Below, in pieces: positions 43,572-53,036 of a stretch of 64,000 nt of DNA. Every line of letters begins with the position of its first letter. Positions within the stretch are counted from its first letter, which is position 1. A model generated the notes under the pieces. That model did not search any database, had not been told where the DNA came from, and saw only the letters and a program-made list of their open reading frames with translations. Origin of the DNA: Porticoccus sp950063125 (GTDB taxonomy: Bacteria > Pseudomonadota > Gammaproteobacteria > Pseudomonadales > Porticoccaceae); the NCBI RefSeq assembly GCF_963973895.1, contig NZ_CAXBBF010000001.1. One strand, 5' to 3'. A program made the position numbers and the translations under genes.

Positions 43572-44507
43572 ATGTCGGCACAGGTCGAACACACGACCGT
43601 TCTGCTGGACGAGGCAGTTGCTGCCCTTGTCACCGACCCCGACGGTTTTTACGTGGACGGCACTTTCGGCCGGGGCGGGCACGCGACCAGAATCCTCGCC
43701 GCACTGAGTGAGCGGGGTCGGCTGATGGGAATCGACAAAGACCCGGTGGCCTGTCAGGTTGCCAGCGAAAAATTTGCCGAAGACAACCGTTTTCAGATAG
43801 TCCGTGGCTCCTTTGCACAGTTGGCCGAGATGGTATCGGCACAGCATCGGCTGGGTGAGGTTCAGGGGGTGCTGCTGGACCTGGGTGTCTCCTCTCCCCA
43901 ACTGGATGATGCATCGCGTGGATTCAGTTTTCTTCGCGATGGGCCTCTGGATATGCGTATGGATCCGGATTCCGGCATCAGTGCGGCCGACTGGTTGGCA
44001 ACCGCAGAAGAGCAAGAAATTACCCGGGTGCTGCGCGACTACGGCGAAGAGCGCTTTGCCCGGCGTATGGCGAAAGCCATTATTGCCGCCCGCAGTGAGC
44101 AACCAATTACCCGCACCGCGAGGCTGGCTTCGATTGTCGCTGAAGCCAACCCCTCCTGGGAAAAGGGCAAACACCCGGCGACCCGGGCTTTTCAGGGTAT
44201 CCGTATTTTTATTAACCGCGAGCTGGAAGACCTCGAGCTGGCGTTGGCATCAATTCTGGACGTGCTCGCAGTTGGCGGGCGGCTGGTGGTCATCAGTTTT
44301 CACTCGCTGGAAGATCGGATCGTTAAGCGGTTTATCCGCGAGAAAGAACGCGGCAAGCCGCTACCAAAAGGGCTGCCCATCATGGAGAAAGATATTGTTC
44401 GGCGGATGCGCTCTGTGGGCAAAGCAAGCAAACCCAGTTCGGCTGAAGTGGCCACTAACCTGCGTTCCAGAAGTGCCGTGATGCGTGTTGCGGAGAAGCT
44501 GTCGTGA
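43572..44507 (+). CDS. rsmH: 16S rRNA N4-cytosine-1402 methyltransferase RsmH
   Basis: RsmH (MraW) methylates N4 of C1402 in 16S rRNA, the same nucleotide whose ribose RsmI (40464-41300) modifies. The SAM-binding region is DGTFGRGGHATRIL (about 28-41), followed by GIDKDP, LLDLGVSSPQLDD and VISFHSLEDRIVK. The length of 311 is normal. The stop overlaps ftsL (4 bp, GTGA). Confidence 0.98.
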   Translation: MSAQVEHTTVLLDEAVAALVTDPDGFYVDGTFGRGGHATRILAALSERGRLMGIDKDPVACQVASEKFAEDNRFQIVRGSFAQLAEMVSAQHRLGEVQGVLLDLGVSSPQLDDASRGFSFLRDGPLDMRMDPDSGISAADWLATAEEQEITRVLRDYGEERFARRMAKAIIAARSEQPITRTARLASIVAEANPSWEKGKHPATRAFQGIRIFINRELEDLELALASILDVLAVGGRLVVISFHSLEDRIVKRFIREKERGKPLPKGLPIMEKDIVRRMRSVGKASKPSSAEVATNLRSRSAVMRVAEKLS

Positions 44508-44809
44508 TTGCCAGACGCCCATTGTCCGTTCGCACAGGCGGCTGGCTGCCGGTGCTGTGGCTGTTGTTGGTGCTCTCGGCGTTGTCGGTTATCTATGTCA
44601 GTCACCTGTGTCGCCAGCTCTACAACGAGCTGGCCAAACTTGAGCAGGAGGCCAATGCACTTCAGGTTGAGTGGGGCCGCTATTTGCTGGAGCAGAGTTC
44701 TTGGGCTTCGCTGAGTCGCGTGGAACAACTGGCCAAATCGGAATTGCAGATGCGGGTACCGAAACCCGGTGAAGTTATTGTGGTGCGTGCCGGAGAGAAG
44801 GTCGAATGA
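44504..44809 (+). CDS. ftsL: Cell division protein FtsL
   Basis: FtsL is a bitopic membrane protein that forms a coiled-coil with FtsB and, with FtsQ, activates FtsWI. A single membrane helix (about 14-36) is followed by a heptad region (about 38-75, LYNELAKLEQEANAL). The length of 101 is usual. The call rests on topology and position between rsmH and ftsI, since FtsL sequence conservation is low. GTG start, coupled at both ends by 4-bp overlaps. Confidence 0.92.
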   Translation: MIARRPLSVRTGGWLPVLWLLLVLSALSVIYVSHLCRQLYNELAKLEQEANALQVEWGRYLLEQSSWASLSRVEQLAKSELQMRVPKPGEVIVVRAGEKVE

Positions 44810-46548
44810 GTGGCATCAGGCCCAACAAGCTCACCATTCAGCGCTGGCGTTACATGCTGGTGGTGATGGTGCTGGCGATTCTGCCGGTGGCAGGTTTCTG
44901 GCATATCGCCAGCCTGCAGGTATTGCCAGATGTCGATCGCGGTTATGAGTTTTTGCAGATACAGGGGCAGGCCCGCACAGTCCGGACCGAAACGATTCCG
45001 GCCTATCGGGGCGTCATTACCGATCGTCGCGGCGAACCGCTCGCTGTCAGTACACCGGTGGTAACACTCTGGGCCAATCCAAAGTTGATGGATAACCGGG
45101 CGCCCGAGCTCGCTGAGCTGGCCAGCCTGTTGTCCATCACCCGGGAGGAGCTGCAGCAGCGGTTGGTTCGATATGCCAACAAGGAGTTTATGTATCTGGC
45201 ACGTCAGGTGACACCCGAGCAGGCGGAGCAGGTGCTCAAACTTGAGATGCCAGGGGTGTTTGGACAGCCGGAATACAAACGGTTTTACCCTGCCGGAGAG
45301 ATTGCCGCCCAGTTGGTGGGCTTTACCAATATCGATGATCGTGGTCAGGAGGGCATGGAGCTCGCCTACGACCACCTGTTAACCGGTGTGCCCGGGGCAA
45401 AACAGGTGCTCAAGGATCTCAAGGGTCGGGTAATCAGGGACCTGGCGCTGGTGCGCAGCGAAAAGCCGGGACAGAATCTGGCCCTCAGTATTGACCTGCG
45501 TCTGCAATACACCGCCTACCGTGAACTCAAGGCGGCGATGGGTAAATTCAAGGCTGTTTCGGGCTCGGTGGTCATACTGGATGTGCGCACCGGCGAAGTG
45601 CTGGCTATGGCCAATCAGCCGTCTTTCAACCCCAATGATCGCAGCCAGCTGAGCTCTGATGCGCTGCGCAATCGCGCAGTGACCGATCTGGTGGAGCCCG
45701 GTTCCACCATGAAGCCGTTCACCGTACTGGCGGCACTGGAAAGCGGCAAATATTTACCCGAAACCCTGATTGATACCAACCCCGGTTCAATACGGGTCGG
45801 CAGAAAGACCTTCTACGATCATCGCAACTACGGCGTGATTGATCTGACCACACTGTTGACCAAGTCCAGTCAGGTGGGCACTACCAAGTTGGCGCTGGAT
45901 CTTGAGCCGGAGCATATCCGCGAGATGTTCTACCGGGTGGGAATGGGAAAAAGTCCCGGCACCGGATTCCCGGGAGAGAGCCCCGGCAGCCTGCCTGATT
46001 ACCGTCGTTGGCCCTCGATTGAGCGGGCCAATTTTGCTTTTGGTCACGGGTTTTCTGCCACAGCATTACAGCTGGCCCAGGCCTATGCCGTGATCGCCAG
46101 CGACGGTTTGAAAAAACCGGTGTCGCTGCTCAGTGTGGATGATGTTCCAGTCGGCGAGCAGGTGGTGGATCCAGAGCTGGCCACCACCATGCGGAAGATG
46201 ATGACCCATGTCACCCAAACGGGCGGCACAGCCACCCGGGCAGCGATCAGTTCCTACGATGTGGCAGGTAAAACCGGCACGGTGCACAAGGTGGGGAAAT
46301 TCGGCTACGAGAAACATCGCTACGTCTCGATGTTTGCCGGGATGGTGCCCGCTGACAACCCGCGGCTGGTGACCGTCGTGGTGATCAATGATCCGCGGGG
46401 TGATGATTATTTTGGTGGGGCAGTGGCTGCGCCAGTATTTTCCGAAGTGACCGCCGATGCCCTGAGAATGCTGAAAATTCCACCATCGCTGGAGAATATC
46501 CAGCAGGAAGTGGTGTTGAACAATCGTCAGCCCGGAGATGCCACGTGA
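44806..46548 (+). CDS. ftsI: Septal transpeptidase FtsI (PBP3)
   Basis: FtsI crosslinks septal peptidoglycan together with FtsW. An N-terminal membrane helix (about 17-35), a pedestal domain (about 60-220) and a transpeptidase domain (about 255-560) are present. The nucleophile is Ser300 in STMK, and the third motif is KTG at 489-491. The second motif, normally SxN, reads Ser354-Ser355-Gln356, with Gln in place of Asn. The length of 580 matches the E. coli protein (588). The stop overlaps murE by 4 bp. Confidence 0.96.
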   Translation: MSGIRPNKLTIQRWRYMLVVMVLAILPVAGFWHIASLQVLPDVDRGYEFLQIQGQARTVRTETIPAYRGVITDRRGEPLAVSTPVVTLWANPKLMDNRAPELAELASLLSITREELQQRLVRYANKEFMYLARQVTPEQAEQVLKLEMPGVFGQPEYKRFYPAGEIAAQLVGFTNIDDRGQEGMELAYDHLLTGVPGAKQVLKDLKGRVIRDLALVRSEKPGQNLALSIDLRLQYTAYRELKAAMGKFKAVSGSVVILDVRTGEVLAMANQPSFNPNDRSQLSSDALRNRAVTDLVEPGSTMKPFTVLAALESGKYLPETLIDTNPGSIRVGRKTFYDHRNYGVIDLTTLLTKSSQVGTTKLALDLEPEHIREMFYRVGMGKSPGTGFPGESPGSLPDYRRWPSIERANFAFGHGFSATALQLAQAYAVIASDGLKKPVSLLSVDDVPVGEQVVDPELATTMRKMMTHVTQTGGTATRAAISSYDVAGKTGTVHKVGKFGYEKHRYVSMFAGMVPADNPRLVTVVVINDPRGDDYFGGAVAAPVFSEVTADALRMLKIPPSLENIQQEVVLNNRQPGDAT

Positions 46549-48050
46549 TGACATCATCCGTGAACACCCCGCTGCCAACACTGGCAACCCTGTTGCCGGG
46601 GATGTCCCTGTCTGCCGCATTGGCCGGCACACCCGTGAAAGGGTTGTGTCTCGACAGTCGCCTGCTCGAGCCGGGTCAACTGTTTATCGCGATTCCCGGT
46701 ACCAGAACAGATGGCCGCGACTACCTGTCCCAGGTACTGGCATCCGGTGCTGTCGCAGCGCTGGCCGAGGCGGATGGGCTCGATTGCCAGGATCCGCGAG
46801 TGATCCCGGTCGAGGGCCTGAATCGTCAGCTGAGTGAACTGGCGGGACGTTTTTACGGCGATCCCTCGGCGTCACTGTCCCTGACCGGCATCACCGGTAC
46901 CAATGGTAAAACTACCTGCAGTCTGTTGTTGACGCAGCTATTCAGTCTGGCGGGTTATCCGGCCGGAGTAATCGGTACGCTGGGTTGTGGCGTGGCGCGC
47001 GACGGTCAGGTGGCACTCACTGAAACCGGTATGACCACACCGGATGCCATCACGTTACAGGCGTTGTTGGCGGATTTTGTCAATGCGTCGGTAGAGCGTG
47101 TGGCGATGGAGGTGTCCTCCCATAGTCTCGATCAATGCCGGGTGTCGGCCCTTGAATTTGATACTGCGGTATTCACCAATCTGAGTCGCGATCATCTGGA
47201 TTATCACGGTGATCTGGTGAGTTATGCCCATGCCAAATCGCGGCTGTTCACTCTGCCCGGGCTGGCCCACGCAGTGATCAACATCGATGACCCGGTGGGT
47301 GCAGAAATGACCTTGCAGTTGCCCCCGTCCGTCGCTTTGTGTACCTACTCACTGTGCAATCCTGCCGCCACAGTGTATGCCTCGGACATCACATTTTCCG
47401 TCAGTGGCCTGCAGGCCAATGTAGTAACGCCCTGGGGGGAGGGGTTGCTCGTCAGTCCTCTGCTGGGTCGCTTTAATCTACAAAATCTGCTGGCGGTACT
47501 GGCCGCTGCCTGCATTCAGGGTCTGACCCTGGAGCAGGTGTTGAGCGTGCTGCCGGGGTTGCAGTCGGTGATAGGTCGTATGGAGAAAATCACCAAAGGC
47601 GTCGGGCCGATGGTGATAGTGGATTATGCCCACACGCCAGCTGCCCTGGAGCAGGTGTTGCTCACCTTGCGCGAGCATTGCAAAGGCCAGTTGTGGTGCG
47701 TATTTGGTTGTGGCGGTGATCGTGATCGGGGCAAGCGCGGGCAAATGGGTGCAATCGTCAGTCAGCTGGCTGATCGAACCATAGTGACCAGTGACAATCC
47801 GCGCAGTGAAAAGCCCGACGAGATCATTGCCGATATTGTTCGGGGTGTTGCAGAAGGTGCAGCCGTGGACGCCATTGCCGATCGTGCTCTGGCCATTCAG
47901 AGCGCAGTCTGGGAAGCGGCCGATGCCGATATCGTGCTGATCGCCGGCAAGGGGCACGAACACTACCAGTTGATCGGTGCCGAACGCTTGCCGTTCAGCG
48001 ATCAGGCACAGGCAAGGCTGGCGCTGAAGCAGCGAGGGGGGTGTCGATGA
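46545..48050 (+). CDS. murE: UDP-MurNAc-tripeptide ligase MurE (meso-DAP adding)
   Basis: MurE adds meso-diaminopimelate to UDP-MurNAc-L-Ala-D-Glu. The ATP-binding motif GITGTNGKTT is at about 117-126. The DNPRSEKP motif near residue 425 marks meso-DAP rather than lysine specificity, as expected for a Gram-negative cell wall. The length of 501 is normal. It is overlapped by 4 bp at each end with ftsI and murF. Confidence 0.98.
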   Translation: MMTSSVNTPLPTLATLLPGMSLSAALAGTPVKGLCLDSRLLEPGQLFIAIPGTRTDGRDYLSQVLASGAVAALAEADGLDCQDPRVIPVEGLNRQLSELAGRFYGDPSASLSLTGITGTNGKTTCSLLLTQLFSLAGYPAGVIGTLGCGVARDGQVALTETGMTTPDAITLQALLADFVNASVERVAMEVSSHSLDQCRVSALEFDTAVFTNLSRDHLDYHGDLVSYAHAKSRLFTLPGLAHAVINIDDPVGAEMTLQLPPSVALCTYSLCNPAATVYASDITFSVSGLQANVVTPWGEGLLVSPLLGRFNLQNLLAVLAAACIQGLTLEQVLSVLPGLQSVIGRMEKITKGVGPMVIVDYAHTPAALEQVLLTLREHCKGQLWCVFGCGGDRDRGKRGQMGAIVSQLADRTIVTSDNPRSEKPDEIIADIVRGVAEGAAVDAIADRALAIQSAVWEAADADIVLIAGKGHEHYQLIGAERLPFSDQAQARLALKQRGGCR

Positions 48051-49405
48051 TTCAGCCGATGACCCTGACGATGGCAGCGCAAACGTTTGGCGGCACGCTC
48101 ATGTATCCCGATTGTGAATTTCGTGCGGTCAGTACGGACAGTCGCCATATCCTTGAGGGCGATGTGTTTGTCGCCCTGCGCGGTGAGCGCTTCGATGCCC
48201 ACAATTTTCTGCCCGATGTGGCCACCCGAGCCTCCGGAATGGTCGTGGAATACGCCGACAGGGACATCAATCTGCCCCAGTGGGTCGTGCCGGATACGAC
48301 GGTGGCGCTCGGCCAGCTCGCATTGTTAAACCGCCGACGCTTCCACGGGCCGGTGGTGGCGATTACAGGCAGCAGCGGCAAAACCACTGTCAAGGAGATG
48401 GTGGCCGCCATTCTCGGCGAATGTGGCGCCGTGCTGGCCACAAAAGGCAATCTGAATAACCAGATTGGTGTGCCGCTGACCCTGCTCAGCCTTACTGCCA
48501 AACACCGTTTTGCTGTGATCGAAATGGGTGCCAGCGGGCCGTCAGAAATCAGCTATTTATGCAGTCTGGCCAGGCCGGATGTGGTAGTGGTGAATAATGT
48601 ACTGCCCGCACATGTGTCGGGTTTTGGCAGTCTGGAGGGAATTGCCAGCGCGAAGGGAGAAATATACAGCGGCGTCTGCTCCGAAGGCACCGCCGTGATC
48701 AATCTCGAGGAAAGCTGGGCGCCCCAATGGCGTGCGGCCACTCTGGCCAGAGTGGTCAGCTACTCCCTCGTCAGCGAATCCGCAGATTTTCGTGCCAAAG
48801 CGATGGTGTCAGACCCGCAGGGCTGTTTCTCCTTTGTGCTGGTGACCCCCGTCGGCGAAGCCGCGGTGCAGCTGGCGGTCAGTGGTCGCCACAACGTTGC
48901 CAACGCGCTGGCCGCGGCGGCCTGTGCCCATGCAGCGGGTGCCGACCTCGGTGCAGTTGCCGCCGGCCTGAACAAAGTCCGGGCAGTGCCGGGTCGTCTG
49001 CACAGGCAGGTATTGGCCTCTGGCGGCACGCTGATTGATGACAGCTACAACGCCAACCCCGGTTCCGTAAAAGCTGCGGTGGATACCCTAATGACCATCA
49101 GCGGAAAACAGATTCTGGTGTTGGGTGACATGGGTGAGCTGGGCGACAACGAAGCCGCGCTGCATGGTGAAGTGGGACGTTATGCCGCTGACAAGGGTGT
49201 CTGTCACCTGCTCGCAGTCGGCCCTTTGTCGATCAATACGGTTCGCGAGTTTGGTGAAGGGGCCGAACATTTAGACAGCAAGGAACAGCTGCTGGAAAGA
49301 TTGAAGAGCCTGCTGGATAAAGATGCCGTGGTGTTGGTGAAGGGATCGCGTTTCATGGCCATGGACACTGTGGTGAAGATGATAACGGAACTGGGGGAAC
49401 ACTAG
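48047..49405 (+). CDS. murF: UDP-MurNAc-tripeptide:D-Ala-D-Ala ligase MurF
   Basis: MurF attaches the D-Ala-D-Ala dipeptide to complete the UDP-MurNAc pentapeptide. The ATP loop ITGSSGKTTVKEM is at about 106-118, with the Mur-ligase centre and C-terminal domains following (LIDDSYNANP, LGDMGELG). ATG 48047 overlaps the murE stop (ATGA) with a strong GAGGGGGG upstream; GTG 48041 is less likely. The length is 452. Confidence 0.97.
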   Translation: MIQPMTLTMAAQTFGGTLMYPDCEFRAVSTDSRHILEGDVFVALRGERFDAHNFLPDVATRASGMVVEYADRDINLPQWVVPDTTVALGQLALLNRRRFHGPVVAITGSSGKTTVKEMVAAILGECGAVLATKGNLNNQIGVPLTLLSLTAKHRFAVIEMGASGPSEISYLCSLARPDVVVVNNVLPAHVSGFGSLEGIASAKGEIYSGVCSEGTAVINLEESWAPQWRAATLARVVSYSLVSESADFRAKAMVSDPQGCFSFVLVTPVGEAAVQLAVSGRHNVANALAAAACAHAAGADLGAVAAGLNKVRAVPGRLHRQVLASGGTLIDDSYNANPGSVKAAVDTLMTISGKQILVLGDMGELGDNEAALHGEVGRYAADKGVCHLLAVGPLSINTVREFGEGAEHLDSKEQLLERLKSLLDKDAVVLVKGSRFMAMDTVVKMITELGEH

Positions 49406-49407
49406 GC

Positions 49408-50490
49408 ATGTTGCTTTTACTGGCAGACTACCTGACACAGTACTTCACCGTTTTCGGCGTGGTGAAATATCTGACATTTCGGGGCATTCTCGGTGCGCTC
49501 ACAGCGCTGGGACTGTCGTTGGTGCTGGGTCCGATGATGATCCGTCGGCTCAATCTTCTGCAGATCGGACAGTCGGTGCGCAACGATGGTCCGCAGAGCC
49601 ACCTCAGTAAATCCGGTACGCCCACCATGGGTGGCGCATTGATTATTCTGTCCATTTTTATCAGTGCGCTGCTCTGGTCCGATCTCACTAACCGTTATGT
49701 CTGGGTGGTTCTGGCAGTGACGCTGGCCTTCGGCGCCGTTGGCTGGGTGGATGATTATCGAAAAGTGGTGGAAAAAAATTCCCGTGGCCTGCCGGCCCGG
49801 TGGAAATATTTCTGGCAGTCGGTTGCGGGATTTGGGGCTGCCTTTTTTCTTTATTACACCGGAAGTACCGGTGCGGAGAACGAGCTGATCGTACCGTTCT
49901 TCAAGGAGGTGGCTCTGCCACTGGGTTTGTTCTACGTGCTGCTGGCGTATTTCGTGATCGTGGGCAGCAGCAACGCCGTCAACCTGACCGATGGCCTGGA
50001 TGGGTTGGCGATCATGCCGAGTGTCGTCATCGGTGGTGCACTGGGGGTGATTGCCTACGCCGTGGGCAATGCCCAGTTCGCCAGTTATCTGCACATTCCC
50101 TATGTGGTGGGTGCCGGCGAACTGGTGGTGTTCTGCGCGGCACTGGGTGGTGCTGGTCTCGGCTTTCTATGGTTCAACACCTACCCGGCCCAGGTGTTCA
50201 TGGGCGATGTGGGGGCGCTGGCGCTGGGGGCGGCACTGGGCACCATCGCAGTGATCGTGCGCCACGAAATTGTGTTTTTCATTATGGCGGGTGTGTTCGT
50301 GCTGGAAACCGTCTCGGTGATCATGCAGGTGGCTTCCTACAAATTGACCGGACGGCGGATTTTCCGCATGGCGCCGATTCATCACCATTTTGAATTGAAA
50401 GGTTGGCCGGAGCCGCGCGTGATTGTGCGTTTCTGGATTATTACGCTGGTGCTGGTGCTGTTTGGCCTAGCTACCCTGAAGCTGCGTTAA
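49408..50490 (+). CDS. mraY: Phospho-MurNAc-pentapeptide transferase MraY
   Basis: MraY transfers phospho-MurNAc-pentapeptide to undecaprenyl phosphate to form lipid I. About ten membrane helices are apparent. Active-site motifs are GWVDDYRKV, NLTDGLDGLA, the Asp in MGDVGALALG, and HHHFELKG near the C-terminus. At 360 residues the length equals that of E. coli. It lies 2 bp after murF. Confidence 0.98.
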   Translation: MLLLLADYLTQYFTVFGVVKYLTFRGILGALTALGLSLVLGPMMIRRLNLLQIGQSVRNDGPQSHLSKSGTPTMGGALIILSIFISALLWSDLTNRYVWVVLAVTLAFGAVGWVDDYRKVVEKNSRGLPARWKYFWQSVAGFGAAFFLYYTGSTGAENELIVPFFKEVALPLGLFYVLLAYFVIVGSSNAVNLTDGLDGLAIMPSVVIGGALGVIAYAVGNAQFASYLHIPYVVGAGELVVFCAALGGAGLGFLWFNTYPAQVFMGDVGALALGAALGTIAVIVRHEIVFFIMAGVFVLETVSVIMQVASYKLTGRRIFRMAPIHHHFELKGWPEPRVIVRFWIITLVLVLFGLATLKLR

Positions 50491-50505
50491 GGGAAGGATA
50501 CGGGA

Positions 50506-51855
50506 GTGGCAATGACGCAATTAATCGCCAGTAGCAAACTGAAGGTGGTCGCCGGTCTCGGTGTCACCGGTTTGTCCGTGGCGCGTCATTTAAACGAGAT
50601 GGGTGAGCGGTTTGTGGTGCTCGACAGTCGCACCAGTCCACCCTGTCTGGCACAGCTGCAAGGCGAGCTGCCGGAGGTGTCGCTGATTCTGGGCGAGTTC
50701 AGCGACGACGCTTTTCTGGGCGCCGATGAAGTCATTCTCAGCCCCGGGTTATCGCGCCAGCATCCGGCGGTAAAAACAGCCGTTGAGGCCGGCATTCCGG
50801 TGATCAGCGACATTGAGCTGTTTGCCCGGTGCACCAGTGCGCCGATCGTCGCTATCACGGGTTCCAACGGCAAAAGCACCGTCACCACGCTGGTGGGAGA
50901 GATGTTTGCGGAAGCCGGCATCGCCGCCGCCGTGGGTGGTAATCTCGGGGTGCCCGCACTCGACCTGCTGTCTCCCAACGTGGCGTATTACGTGCTGGAG
51001 CTGTCCAGTTTTCAACTGGAGTCCGTGCTGGCGCTGAATGCCGAAGTCGCCACTGTGCTGAACATCAGTCTCGACCACATGGACCGCTATCACAGTTTGT
51101 TGGACTACCATCAGGCCAAGCACCGGATTTTTATCGGGGCTCGCCAGGTGGTGACCAATCGCGACGATCGGCTCAGTGCGGCGCTGGTGGGCGATACCGT
51201 CAAACAGTGGAGTTTCGGACTCGATCAGCCCGATTTCAAAGGCTTTGGTCTGCGTCAGCACCAGGGCGAGCCCTGGTTGTATTACCAGTTTGAACCGTTG
51301 ATGGCAGAGCGGGAACTGGGTATGACGGGGCGACACAATACCGCCAACGCACTGGCGGCCCTGGCGCTGGGCACGGCAGCCGGTCTGCCAATAGACCCGA
51401 TGCTGACCGTGTTACGGCGTTTTGAGGGTCTGCCCCACCGCTGTCAGCGGGTGGCGACGCGTAGCGGTGTCACCTACATCAACGACTCCAAGGCCACCAA
51501 TGTCGGAGCCACCCTGGCGGCAATCGCCGGCCTGCGCGGTGCTGACAATTTGGTACTGATCGCCGGTGGGCAGGGCAAGGGGCAGGATTTCGCCCCGCTC
51601 GCCAGCGCCCTGCAGGGCTCGGTCAGGCAACTGATTTTAATGGGTGAGGACGCAGCGGTCATTGGTGATGCGGTGGCTGGGACCGTTCCCGTGCTGTTTG
51701 CCACTGGTCTCGATGCGGCAGTCAAGGTCGCCGCACAGGTTGCCAGACCCGGAGACATCGTGTTGTTGTCACCGGCCTGTGCCAGTTTTGATATGTTCCG
51801 GGGTTTTGCCGACCGCGGTGAACAATTTGTCCGGGCGGCGGAGGCATTGCAATGA
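50506..51855 (+). CDS. murD: UDP-MurNAc-L-Ala-D-Glu ligase MurD
   Basis: MurD adds D-glutamate to UDP-MurNAc-L-alanine. The ATP loop ITGSNGKSTVTTL is at about 117-129; YINDSKATNVGAT and LSPACASFDMF are family markers. Starts are GTG 50506 (AAGGA 7 nt upstream) or ATG 50512 (GGGAG 5 nt upstream); the first is kept. The length is 449. The stop overlaps ftsW by 4 bp. Confidence 0.97.
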   Translation: MAMTQLIASSKLKVVAGLGVTGLSVARHLNEMGERFVVLDSRTSPPCLAQLQGELPEVSLILGEFSDDAFLGADEVILSPGLSRQHPAVKTAVEAGIPVISDIELFARCTSAPIVAITGSNGKSTVTTLVGEMFAEAGIAAAVGGNLGVPALDLLSPNVAYYVLELSSFQLESVLALNAEVATVLNISLDHMDRYHSLLDYHQAKHRIFIGARQVVTNRDDRLSAALVGDTVKQWSFGLDQPDFKGFGLRQHQGEPWLYYQFEPLMAERELGMTGRHNTANALAALALGTAAGLPIDPMLTVLRRFEGLPHRCQRVATRSGVTYINDSKATNVGATLAAIAGLRGADNLVLIAGGQGKGQDFAPLASALQGSVRQLILMGEDAAVIGDAVAGTVPVLFATGLDAAVKVAAQVARPGDIVLLSPACASFDMFRGFADRGEQFVRAAEALQ

Positions 51856-53036
51856 ACCTTGCTGCTGTCTACTGGCCGCGCATCACCCTGTTCCTGCGGG
51901 AGCTCGATCAGTGGTTGTTGTTGTCGACAATCGCTATTGCCACCATCGGATTGGTGATGATCAGTTCGGCCTCCATCAGTTTTGCCGAACACAACCTCGG
52001 CGATGGTTTCTATTTTCTCAAGCGCCAGATGTTGTACATGACTCTGGGGCTGGTAGTAGCTGCGCTGTTTCTCTACATGCCATCGCGATTCTGGTATCAC
52101 AACGCGGTACCGCTGCTGGTGGTCACCATCATTTTACTGGTGGCGGTGCTGATTCCTGGGATCGGTCGCCGCGTCAATGGTGCCCAGCGCTGGATCCCTC
52201 TGGGGCCAATCAATCTGCAGGTGTCCGAAGTGGCCAAGTTCATGATGATTCTGTTCATGGCCAGCTATCTGGAACGTTATCAACGAGAGCTGCGTGAGTA
52301 CTGGAAAAGCATGATCAGGCCGGTACTGCTGTTGATAGGCGTCGCTGGTCTGTTACTGCTGGAGCCGGATTTTGGCTCAATGGTTGTGGTGTGCGGCACG
52401 GTGCTGGCCATGTTGTTTATCGGCGGTGCAAAGCTGTGGTTGTTCAGCGGGCTGTTGCTCGCCGGTATCGGTGGTATTGCCTCGATGGCATTGATCTCCC
52501 CCTACCGCCTTGAGCGTCTGGTGACGTTCCTCGATCCGTGGGCGCATCAATACGACAGCGGTTATCAGTTAACCCAGTCGCTGATCGCCTTTGGTCGCGG
52601 CGAGTGGTTCGGGGTTGGTCTGGGCAACAGTATCCAGAAATTGTTTTTTCTGCCCGAGGCCCACACGGATTTCGTGTTCTCGATCTATGCCGAGGAGTTC
52701 GGCCTGATCGGGGTTGCGGTTGTGCTCGGGCTTTACAGTCTACTGGTGTCGCGAATCGTGCATGTGGCGAGAAAGGCAGTTCGGCAGGAAGACTGGTTTG
52801 CTGCCTACAGCTGTTTCGGTATCGCAATCGTGCTGGCGGGCCAGGCGTTTATCAATATCGGTGTCACCTCCGGGCTGTTGCCCACCAAGGGGCTGACACT
52901 GCCCTTCATCAGTTATGGCGGCAGCAGCCTGCTGGTGTGTTGTGCCATGGTGGCACTGGTGCTGAGAATCAGCCGGGAGATGGATGATGTACAGGCCGTT
53001 GCAAAACAGGTGAGACGTGACAGAGCGGAGTTGTAA
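51852..53036 (+). CDS. ftsW: Septal glycosyltransferase FtsW
   Basis: FtsW is the SEDS-family enzyme that polymerises septal glycan in complex with FtsI. It has about ten membrane helices, with SEDS markers LLEPDFGSM, the Arg-rich PYRLERLVTFLDPW loop, and ISYGGSSLL near the C-terminus. The length of 394 is normal. It overlaps murD by 4 bp and murG by 20 bp. Confidence 0.97.
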   Translation: MNLAAVYWPRITLFLRELDQWLLLSTIAIATIGLVMISSASISFAEHNLGDGFYFLKRQMLYMTLGLVVAALFLYMPSRFWYHNAVPLLVVTIILLVAVLIPGIGRRVNGAQRWIPLGPINLQVSEVAKFMMILFMASYLERYQRELREYWKSMIRPVLLLIGVAGLLLLEPDFGSMVVVCGTVLAMLFIGGAKLWLFSGLLLAGIGGIASMALISPYRLERLVTFLDPWAHQYDSGYQLTQSLIAFGRGEWFGVGLGNSIQKLFFLPEAHTDFVFSIYAEEFGLIGVAVVLGLYSLLVSRIVHVARKAVRQEDWFAAYSCFGIAIVLAGQAFINIGVTSGLLPTKGLTLPFISYGGSSLLVCCAMVALVLRISREMDDVQAVAKQVRRDRAEL

